Source: Desulfobacteraceae bacterium
Lineage (GTDB): Bacteria; Desulfobacterota; Desulfobacteria; Desulfobacterales; Desulfobacteraceae
DNA: 8,805 nucleotides
Direction of reading: 5' to 3'
NCBI GenBank assembly: GCA_022712835.1
Contig: JAFLJU010000503.1
Span: 1 to 8,805, forward strand
This document shows positions 1-5,479 of the stretch, one piece after another; the first letter of the stretch is position 1, and each line of letters opens with the position of its first letter. Position numbers and translations under genes: made by a program. The notes under the pieces were generated by a model. That model did not search any database, was not told where the DNA came from, and saw only the letters and a program-made list of their open reading frames with translations.

Positions 1-144
1 ATCGGTAAAGGCACGGGCATGGGGTTGTCCATGGCCCAGGGCATTATCCGAGCCCATGGCGGTGAAATCATGGTGGAAAGCACAATTGGCAAAGGCAGTT
101 GCTTCACAATTTTTGACCTGCCAACCCCTTTGCACTACGGATAA
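1..144 (+). CDS. Sensor histidine kinase, C-terminal end (partial)
   Basis: Frame 1 is open from the window edge to a TAA at 142-144 and gives 47 residues. They begin with the glycine-rich ATP-lid motif [15 protein letters not shown] (G2 box of the HATPase_c domain), followed by HGGEIMVES and the closing strand [12 protein letters not shown], which is the normal end of a histidine kinase catalytic domain. The kinase would autophosphorylate a histidine in the missing upstream part and pass the phosphate to a receiver, very likely the one encoded next. Sensor and dimerisation domains lie outside the window, so the signal is unknown. In many related proteins this domain is followed in frame by a receiver; here the frame stops and the receiver lies in another frame. 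The family call is firm; the specific function is not. Confidence 0.9.
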   Translation: MGKGTGMGLSMAQGIIRAHGGEIMVESTIGKGSCFTIFDLPTPLHYG

Positions 145-153
145 AAACCCCCC

Positions 154-157
154 GGAG
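154..157 (+). promoter_or_regulatory. Ribosome binding site for the receiver gene
   Basis: GGAG lies 6 nt before the ATG at 164. It is the only good Shine-Dalgarno sequence in the area. It supports separate translation of the receiver from ATG 164, and so decides against the upstream in-frame ATG at 56, which lies inside the kinase domain coding sequence. Confidence 0.6.
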
Positions 158-163
158 AAAATA

Positions 164-538
164 ATGAATCTGAAGGGGAAGGGAACCATTCTCTTTGTGG
201 ATGACGAACCCGCCTTAGTGAAGATTCATACCCAGTTTTTAGAAAACTTCGGATACCAGGTGATTGGATTTACAGACTCCCTGGCAGCAAAGGAACGCTT
301 TGAAAAAACACCGGATTCTTTTGATCTGGTGATCACCGACAAAAAAATGCCGGGCATGACCGGTGATTGCCTGGCCCTTGCCATCAAAAAAACAACTCCC
401 CAAATGCCGGTGATTCTTTGCTCTGGATTTACACAAGTTTCCGATGAGAGCCTTTTTGATGCGGTCCTGACAAAACCAGTTACCAATCGGGTGCTGGCAG
501 AACAAGTCCAAAGGATACTGAACATATCCAAATTGTAA
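164..538 (+). CDS. Stand-alone CheY-like response regulator receiver
   Basis: A 124-residue protein made of a single receiver domain with no output domain. Visible receiver landmarks are the acidic pair D13-D14 in ILFVDDEPA, phospho-acceptor D59 in LVITDKKMPG, S87 in VILCSGF, and the conserved lysine K104 in LTKP. All catalytic positions are present, so it should be phosphorylated, presumably by the kinase that ends 19 nt upstream. The reading frame stays open back to position 56, but that extension overlaps the kinase domain and reads as nonsense; ATG 164 has an SD and starts directly at the first receiver strand. Such receivers usually form the C-terminal domain of hybrid kinases in this group. 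A free receiver could act as a phosphorelay intermediate or phosphate sink. The target is unknown. Confidence 0.88.
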   Translation: MNLKGKGTILFVDDEPALVKIHTQFLENFGYQVIGFTDSLAAKERFEKTPDSFDLVITDKKMPGMTGDCLALAIKKTTPQMPVILCSGFTQVSDESLFDAVLTKPVTNRVLAEQVQRILNISKL

Positions 539-553
539 ATTTTTTAAATAGGG

Positions 554-1369
554 TTAGAGGTGAATCATTTCCCCTGGCCGATCAGGGCCTGCCACATGTA
601 GGCAAACCCCGGAACCATTGATCCCTTTGGCCACTTCACAGGCGGCTTTTTTGGGACAATTATTATCCTCGCTTAAATGGGCAAGAATCACATGCGCAAG
701 GTTTGGTTTCCAAGCAGGGTCCAGGCACTGATCTGGATTCGAATCCAGAATTTCCGCTAACAGCGCCCGGGTATCCATGTTGGACAGATGCCCTGTTCTT
801 GATTTGACCCGCTGTTTTAAAAACCAGGGATAGGATCCATTTTTCAGCATTTCCGGATCATGGTTGGATTCGATATACAGGGCATGACAATTTTTTAAAT
901 GTTCTTTGACAAGTGCTGTGACATGACCTAGGTCCGTGGCGATTCCAATTTTTTTCTCCCCAAAGGAAAGAGTCAACCCGGCCGGGTCCCGGGCATCATG
1001 GGAAATTGAAAACGGAGCGATCTGCAATTCATTAATAAAAAAAGAGGTCCCGCACTCAAAAAACTTAAGCTTCGGAACTTTACCCAGATGTTTGCAGGCC
1101 CCGTGGGTTTGGGGGGTAAGATAAACAGGGATATTGAACCTGCGGCTCAATATCCCTGCTCCTCTAACATGGTCGGTATGTTCATGGGTGATGATGATGC
1201 CGGAAAGAGCTTCCGGTGTTTGCCCCACTAAGGCGAGGCGTTTTTCAATTTCAACACCGGACAGTCCTGCATCAACCAACACGGCTGTTTCCGGAGTGGA
1301 AACAAACACACAATTCCCCTTGCTGCCGCTGGCAAGGGGACAAATCTTTAAAGATTTATTTTTCTTCAT
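554..1369 (-). CDS. YycJ/WalJ-type metallo-beta-lactamase-fold hydrolase
   Basis: A 271-residue MBL-fold protein. It shows the metal-binding motif THEHTDH (H62, H64, D66, H67), then SHD (H124-D125), ATDLGH (D146), ESNHD (E167, H170), GHLSN (H194) and AHLS (H231). The opening [10 protein letters not shown], together with ESNHD and GHLSN, is characteristic of the YycJ/WalJ group rather than of glyoxalase II, RNase Z or RNase J. No signal peptide is visible, so the protein is expected to be cytoplasmic. Bacillus members have been reported as 5'-3' DNA exonucleases; I recall this from the literature, and the activity of this protein is inferred. Its ATG lies inside the end of pnp (14-bp overlap), and no strong SD precedes it (only AAAAG), which suggests translational coupling to pnp. 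No other in-frame start before the HxHxDH motif looks better. It is the last gene of the operon. Confidence 0.85.
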   Translation of the reverse strand: MKKNKSLKICPLASGSKGNCVFVSTPETAVLVDAGLSGVEIEKRLALVGQTPEALSGIIITHEHTDHVRGAGILSRRFNIPVYLTPQTHGACKHLGKVPKLKFFECGTSFFINELQIAPFSISHDARDPAGLTLSFGEKKIGIATDLGHVTALVKEHLKNCHALYIESNHDPEMLKNGSYPWFLKQRVKSRTGHLSNMDTRALLAEILDSNPDQCLDPAWKPNLAHVILAHLSEDNNCPKKAACEVAKGINGSGVCLHVAGPDRPGEMIHL

Positions 1370-3446
1370 CTTTTAAAGCTGCTTTGTAACTCAGCTTAAC
1401 TTTTCCATCCCGGGTAATGTCCAGAACCTTTACGCTAATGATTTCACCTTCCTTGACCACATCGGTCACCTGCTTGACCCGATGTTCCGCCAATTCTGAA
1501 ATATGAACCAGACCGTCGGTGCCGGGTTTTATATTAACAAAAGCGCCGAAATCAGTGATTTTCACGACTTCACCCTGGTAGATGGCCCCGATTTCAGGAT
1601 CCATCGCGATATCAGACACCATTTTTACGGCCGCATCGGAATCTTCCTGATTTTCAGCAGCAATCTTTATAATCCCGGAATCATCCACTTCAAGAACCGT
1701 ATTGGTTTCAGACTGGATGGCACGAATCACCTTTCCGCCAGGTCCGATGATGTCCCGGATTTTGTCTTTGTTGATCTGAATGCTCACAATTTTAGGCGCA
1801 AGTGGAGACAGGTTCTCCCTTGTTTTATCCAGGGTTTTCAACATTTCATCCAGGATATGAATCCGTCCGCCACGGGCCTGGGCCAGGGCAGTTTCCATAA
1901 TATCTTTGGACAACTCCTTGATCTTGATATCCATCTGAAGCGCTGTAATCCCTTCGGCCGTACCCGCAACCTTGAAATCCATATCTCCGAAATGATCTTC
2001 ATCCCCGAGAATATCTGACAAAATAGCCGTTTTATCACCTTCCTTAACAAGCCCCATGGCAATTCCGGAGACCGGAGCCTTAATGGGTACACCGCCGTCC
2101 ATAAGAGCCAGTGTTCCGGAGCAGACCGTTCCCATGGAGGAACTGCCATTGGATTCCATGACCTCACCCACCAACCGGATGGTATATTCAAACTCTTCTG
2201 CGGAGGGCAAAATTCTTGAAAGAGCTCTGTGGGCCAGATCGCCATGACCGACATCTCTACGGCTGGGACCACCCGCCCGTTTGACTTCGCCCACTGAAAA
2301 GGGAGGGAAGTTATAATGGAGCATGAAGGCCCTAGTGGTATCCCCATTGTTCAGGGTTTCAATACGTTGCTCGTCTCTACCGGATCCAAGGGTCAGAACA
2401 CCCAATACCTGGGTTTCACCCCGGGTAAAAAGAGCGGAACCATGCAATCTAGGCAGACAACCCGCCTCACAGTCAATGCGTCGGATCTCATCAAATGCCC
2501 TGCCATCAATCCGCTTGTTTTCCGTAAGAACAATCTTACGGCTAACAGATTTAACGGTTTTACCAAAGGCCTCTTTGACCTCGTCAATCTGATCCGGATA
2601 TTCATCCGCAAAATGTGCTTTTACCTCGTCTTTTAAAAGGCTCAAGGCATTGGCACGTTCAATCTTTGTTTTGATCTGAACCTTTTCATGGATCTTGTCT
2701 GCGGAAAATGCGGCGACTTTTTCTGCCAGAACTTCATCCTTTACTGGCGGGACAAACACTCTTTTTTCTTTTCCAAGCGTTTCTTTCAGCTCGATCTGTA
2801 GATCAATGAGGGGCTGCATGGATTCATGACCAAAAAAGATGGCATCCAGCATATCTTTTTCAGAAACGATATTTGCACCACCCTCCACCATGACCACGCC
2901 TGTTTTGGAACCGGCAACGGTCAGATCGATGTCACTTAGCTCCATCTGTTCCGGGGTGGGGTTAGCAATAAACTCACCATCCACCCGACCCACTTTAATA
3001 CCGGCAATGGGGCCGTTAAAGGGGATATCAGATATTTCAAGGGCAGTGGAAGCACCCACCATGGCCAGCACCCCGGGATCACACATTTTGTCAGTTGATA
3101 AAACCGTGGCAATCACCTGGGTTTCAAAATTGTACCCTGGTTCAAACAATGGTCTGATCGGCCTATCAATCATCCGGGCTCTTAATGTTTCATTTTCCGA
3201 AGGACGGCCAATTTCCCGTCTGAAATAATTACCTGGAATTCTTCCTGCGGCATAGATCCGCTCCTGGTATTCCACGGTAAGGGGCAAAAAGCTCACTTCA
3301 CGCGGGTTCTTTGCCGCCACAGCAGTTACAATCACACGGGTTTCTCCGTACTGGACAATAACCGATCCAGATGCCTGTTTTGCAATCTTACCGGTGGTGA
3401 TGGAAAATTCTTTCCCACCGATGGTTGCTGTTCTCGTTTGTTCCAT
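1356..3446 (-). CDS. pnp: Polyribonucleotide nucleotidyltransferase (PNPase)
   Basis: A 696-residue protein of normal PNPase length (E. coli about 711). It degrades RNA 3'-to-5' using phosphate and acts as a trimer, often in the degradosome. Domains in order: first RNase PH-like domain (about 10-140), alpha-helical linker (about 240-300), second catalytic RNase PH domain (about 310-540), KH domain (about 553-610, with IIGPGGK at 566-572), and S1 domain (about 620-690, [13 protein letters not shown]). Catalytic residues D484, D490 and K492 in [12 protein letters not shown] match E. coli D486, D492 and K494. The phosphate/RNA-binding SNGSSSMGT (432-440) is intact. The usual GPGRRE is GPSRRD here (393-398), a mild variant. 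ATG 3446 has AGGAGA 4 nt upstream. The gene follows rpsO after a structured 229-nt gap, as in many proteobacteria. Confidence 0.98.
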   Translation of the reverse strand: MEQTRTATIGGKEFSITTGKIAKQASGSVIVQYGETRVIVTAVAAKNPREVSFLPLTVEYQERIYAAGRIPGNYFRREIGRPSENETLRARMIDRPIRPLFEPGYNFETQVIATVLSTDKMCDPGVLAMVGASTALEISDIPFNGPIAGIKVGRVDGEFIANPTPEQMELSDIDLTVAGSKTGVVMVEGGANIVSEKDMLDAIFFGHESMQPLIDLQIELKETLGKEKRVFVPPVKDEVLAEKVAAFSADKIHEKVQIKTKIERANALSLLKDEVKAHFADEYPDQIDEVKEAFGKTVKSVSRKIVLTENKRIDGRAFDEIRRIDCEAGCLPRLHGSALFTRGETQVLGVLTLGSGRDEQRIETLNNGDTTRAFMLHYNFPPFSVGEVKRAGGPSRRDVGHGDLAHRALSRILPSAEEFEYTIRLVGEVMESNGSSSMGTVCSGTLALMDGGVPIKAPVSGIAMGLVKEGDKTAILSDILGDEDHFGDMDFKVAGTAEGITALQMDIKIKELSKDIMETALAQARGGRIHILDEMLKTLDKTRENLSPLAPKIVSIQINKDKIRDIIGPGGKVIRAIQSETNTVLEVDDSGIIKIAAENQEDSDAAVKMVSDIAMDPEIGAIYQGEVVKITDFGAFVNIKPGTDGLVHISELAEHRVKQVTDVVKEGEIISVKVLDITRDGKVKLSYKAALKDEEK

Positions 3447-3450
3447 AATT

Positions 3451-3456
3451 TCTCCT
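3451..3456 (-). promoter_or_regulatory. pnp ribosome binding site
   Basis: AGGAGA on the minus strand, 4 nt before the pnp ATG, is a near-perfect Shine-Dalgarno. Just upstream on the transcript is a run of nine U (complement of 3463-3471), leaving the site in an open, unstructured stretch between the leader hairpin and the start codon. Confidence 0.75.
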
Positions 3457-3507
3457 AATAATAAAAAAAAAGGCGGAGACTTTGAGATACCTTATAAATA
3501 ATAAACC

Positions 3508-3549
3508 CGCATCTTTGCCATCAAACATCTGCTTGATGGCAAAGATGCG
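3508..3549 (-). promoter_or_regulatory. pnp leader stem-loop (17-bp perfect inverted repeat)
   Basis: Positions 3508-3524 and 3533-3549 are exact reverse complements, separated by an 8-nt loop. On the pnp transcript this forms a 17-bp fully paired hairpin about 60 nt before the start codon. What follows it on the transcript (GGGTTTATTATTTATAAGG) is not a U-run, so it is not a standard terminator. In E. coli a long double-stranded leader hairpin at the same place is cut by RNase III, and PNPase then destabilises its own mRNA. The position and perfect pairing make the same role likely here, by analogy only. Confidence 0.7.
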
Positions 3550-3588
3550 AACTTATTTAAAAGCACCCCAATAAACCGCCGCCAGTTC

Positions 3589-3614
3589 AAAAAAAGGTTG
3601 ATATAAATCAACCT
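3589..3614 (-). terminator. Second rpsO terminator-like hairpin
   Basis: On the minus strand, an 8-bp perfect stem (AGGTTGAT / ATCAACCT) with a 4-nt loop TTAT is followed immediately by six more T. This is a compact intrinsic-terminator form. It lies right after another terminator-like hairpin, so it may act as a back-up or tune read-through from rpsO into pnp. Confidence 0.7.
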
Positions 3615-3615
3615 C

Positions 3616-3666
3616 AATAAAAACAAAGAACCGGCCTTCGACCCGTAAACAGTCAAAAACCGGTTC
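3616..3666 (-). terminator. First rpsO terminator
   Basis: Starting about 10 nt after the rpsO stop, the transcript can form a 15-bp stem. GAACCGGTTTTTGAC pairs with GTCGAAGGCCGGTTC, with seven Watson-Crick pairs at the base, then two G-U pairs, two A-U, one G-U and three more Watson-Crick pairs. The loop is 9 nt. The tail TTTGTTTTTATT is U-rich. Form and location fit a rho-independent terminator for rpsO. Confidence 0.72.
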
Positions 3667-3675
3667 ATGGTCATT

Positions 3676-3945
3676 CTACCGTCTAAGCCCTAATCTTTCA
3701 ATCAAAGACCGGTACCTATTGATATCTTTTTTCTTCACATAGTCCAGTAGGCTTCTGCGCCTTCCAACCAGAATCAAAAGACCTCTTCTTGAATGATGAT
3801 CTTTCTTATGAATTTTAAGATGTTCAGTAAGATAACTGATGCGGTGGGTCAAAATTGCCACCTGTACTTCGGGAGAGCCGGTATCCGACTCGTGGAGCTT
3901 GAATCCCGCGATCATCTCCTCTTTGTTCTCTGCTAATAAAACCAC
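3676..3945 (-). CDS. rpsO: Small ribosomal subunit protein S15
   Basis: An 89-residue protein with the S15 core [10 protein letters not shown] (21-30) and [12 protein letters not shown] (46-57), ending in the family's typical IERLGLRR. It binds 16S rRNA early in 30S assembly and forms an intersubunit bridge. I chose the GTG at 3945: it gives exactly the E. coli length, it is preceded by AAAGGAG with 8-nt spacing, and the protein then opens [10 protein letters not shown] as S15 proteins do. The frame is open to an ATG at 4002, but the 19 extra residues have no S15 counterpart and would run through the SD. The gene sits between truB and pnp in the conserved operon order and is followed by two terminator-like hairpins. 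S15 autoregulates in E. coli through a leader structure; I could not recognise one here. Confidence 0.97.
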   Translation of the reverse strand: MVLLAENKEEMIAGFKLHESDTGSPEVQVAILTHRISYLTEHLKIHKKDHHSRRGLLILVGRRRSLLDYVKKKDINRYRSLIERLGLRR

Positions 3946-4097
3946 TTTTTGTACTCCTTTGTTTGGAATAAATAAAACATGGTATAAAATTTGACCGTTC
4001 ATGACCGACCTTCATCCGATATTCCATTCAGAAAAATAAGAGGTGCGAACAGATCAAAATACCATTACAAATATGTATAACCGGTGAAAAATACCAG
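3946..4097 (-). other. truB-rpsO intergenic leader
   Basis: 152 nt without a convincing gene. It is the largest gap in the upstream half of the operon and is where an rpsO promoter or S15-binding leader would be expected. I see no clear -35/-10 pair. Visible items are a 9-bp direct repeat AAAATACCA (plus-strand 4056-4064 and 4088-4096), a 6-bp direct repeat CGGTCA spaced 10 bp apart close to position 4000 (minus strand), and a weak 8-bp hairpin over the truB stop (arms 4078-4085 and 4093-4100, one G-U pair) that lacks a U-run. None is strong enough to name a function. Confidence 0.4.
3954..3960 (-). promoter_or_regulatory. rpsO ribosome binding site
   Basis: AAAGGAG on the minus strand, 8 nt before the GTG at 3945, fixes the rpsO start and argues against the longer ATG version beginning at 4002. 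Confidence 0.8.
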
Positions 4098-5009
4098 TTA
4101 ACTTGAAAAAACGCAACAATAATTATAGATGGGTAACTCTTTGTCCGGCTCAATGAGGGCCAGCAATTGGTTGGAAGAATCCACCAGCCGTATGATCGAG
4201 GGAACGCTATCCGAGGGAAGTTGCGGACTGATCTCTTCTGTGGAGAGTTTTTGCCCGTATGAAATTTTTTTTTCCAGGGCGGGTGTCACCTGGACACTTG
4301 GCAAAAAGGCAAGACAATCGGACATGGGAAGAATGAAAGACTCAATCTCTTCTGGTGCCATTTTTTCCAAAACATCAAGCGCGATTGAATTGTTCAGGTC
4401 AAATGCGGATGAACGGGTTCTGCACAACCCGGACAAATGGGCGCCGCACTTAAGTTTTTTTCCGATATCATAGGCCAAACTTCGAATATATGTGCCGCCG
4501 GTACAATGAACGTCTATTTCAAACTCCGGAAGATCAATTTGGTCAACACAAATACTAAAAATTTCGATATTTCTATGTGGCTTTTGTATCATCACCCCCT
4601 TACGGGCCAGCTTGTAAAGGGGTTGTCCTTCGTGCTTCAATGCGGAAAAACTGGGAGGAATCTGTTCCTGGCAACCTGAAAATTGAGCGACAACCCCACG
4701 GACCTCTTCAGCTGTTATGGCGCTAACTGTCGCCGGATCTGCTTCAAACACCGTTTTCCCTGTGCAATCGTAGGTATCGGTTTCAACACCCAACCTCACC
4801 CTGGCCCGGTATTGTTTAGTGCCGCTTAGAAAAAACCGGGATATCCGGGTTGCCTTTTGAACGGCAATCAGCAAAAGGCCGGTTGCAAAGGGATCCAAGG
4901 TACCGGTATGACCAACTTTTTTTACACCCAATACCCGCTTTACCCTTGCCACTACTCTTGCCGAAGAAATCCCTTCGGGCTTATGAATCGCTAAAATACC
5001 ATCTTTCAT
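4098..5009 (-). CDS. truB: tRNA pseudouridine(55) synthase TruB
   Basis: A 303-residue enzyme (E. coli 314) that converts U55 of the tRNA T-loop to pseudouridine. Family motifs in order: N-terminal GILAIHKPEGISS (4-16), catalytic GHTGTLDPFATGLL (33-46) with nucleophile D39, KQYRARVRLGVETDTYD (65-81) with the conserved tyrosine Y67, QIPPSFSALK (116-125), GGTYIRSLAYDIG (171-183), and LSGLCRTRS (192-200). The C-terminal 65 residues correspond to the small PUA-like domain but are poorly conserved and end in an unusual YNYCCVFSS tail. The gene begins 15 nt after rbfA, behind a weak GGGG-type SD. Some relatives carry a DHH phosphoesterase between rbfA and truB; it is absent here. The call is very secure. 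Confidence 0.97.
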   Translation of the reverse strand: MKDGILAIHKPEGISSARVVARVKRVLGVKKVGHTGTLDPFATGLLLIAVQKATRISRFFLSGTKQYRARVRLGVETDTYDCTGKTVFEADPATVSAITAEEVRGVVAQFSGCQEQIPPSFSALKHEGQPLYKLARKGVMIQKPHRNIEIFSICVDQIDLPEFEIDVHCTGGTYIRSLAYDIGKKLKCGAHLSGLCRTRSSAFDLNNSIALDVLEKMAPEEIESFILPMSDCLAFLPSVQVTPALEKKISYGQKLSTEEISPQLPSDSVPSIIRLVDSSNQLLALIEPDKELPIYNYCCVFSS

Positions 5010-5024
5010 TTAAATTTGCCCCGA

Positions 5025-5468
5025 TTATTGATCTTGTGAATCAGGATCAACAGAATCGGTTGAAAGATCTATCAATTCTTCTGTTTCTTCTGTTTCAGCG
5101 GTCTTAACATCGGGCTTAACATCAGAATCCGAAGCCGCCTGGATTAGCGCATCCATCTTGGCGGCTTTATCAAAGGAATCGTCGTGGAAAAACCTCAGTT
5201 CCGGCATGAATTTAAGACCCAGTCCCGGGGCGATGCTCTTTTTAATGAACCCCTTTGACTGCTTAAATCCCTCCATGGCCTCGGCAACTTTCTTCTTACC
5301 TCCGAATACCGTGATATAGATATCGGCTATGCGAAGGTCGGCGGTGAGTTTCACCCCACTGATCGTCGCCATTTCAACCTTGGGATTATTGATCTTTTTT
5401 CTCAAAAGATCTGTAATAGCCACCTGAATCCTGCCAGCGATTCTATCTGCTCTAATATAGGGTTTCAT
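5025..5468 (-). CDS. rbfA: Ribosome-binding factor A
   Basis: A 147-residue KH-fold protein (E. coli 133) that binds the 30S subunit and helps 16S rRNA 5'-end maturation and cold-shock ribosome assembly. Recognisable family features are RADRIAGRIQVAITDLL (6-22), INNPKV (26-31), the strand pattern LRIADIYITVFG (45-56), and the signature PELRFFHDDSFDKA (89-102). Residues after about 112 form a low-complexity acidic tail (TAETEETEELIDLSTD) that extends beyond the conserved domain; acidic or disordered tails vary widely in this family. ATG 5468 follows AAGG with 6-nt spacing. It starts only 11 nt after the infB stop, indicating co-transcription and probably coupled translation. Confidence 0.94.
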   Translation of the reverse strand: MKPYIRADRIAGRIQVAITDLLRKKINNPKVEMATISGVKLTADLRIADIYITVFGGKKKVAEAMEGFKQSKGFIKKSIAPGLGLKFMPELRFFHDDSFDKAAKMDALIQAASDSDVKPDVKTAETEETEELIDLSTDSVDPDSQDQ

Positions 5469-5479
5469 TTATTGCCTTA

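Noticed and set aside
56..163. N-terminal extension of the receiver gene from ATG 56
   Set aside because: It overlaps the kinase domain in another frame, encodes residues unlike any receiver, and the SD at 154-157 points to ATG 164.
539..553. Terminator between the convergent receiver and hydrolase genes
   Set aside because: There are short AT-rich stretches and a T6 run, but only 5-bp stems can be drawn nearby; no convincing hairpin on either strand.
1503..2018. 171-codon plus-strand ORF opposite pnp
   Set aside because: Antisense to the PNPase second catalytic, KH and S1 regions; no family resemblance.
3946..4002. Longer rpsO starting at ATG 4002
   Set aside because: The 19 extra residues have no S15 counterpart and run through the SD of the GTG start, which gives the normal 89-residue length.
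4078..4100. Hairpin over the truB stop codon as a terminator
   Set aside because: An 8-bp stem with one G-U pair and a 7-nt loop, but no U-run after it; too weak to call a terminator.
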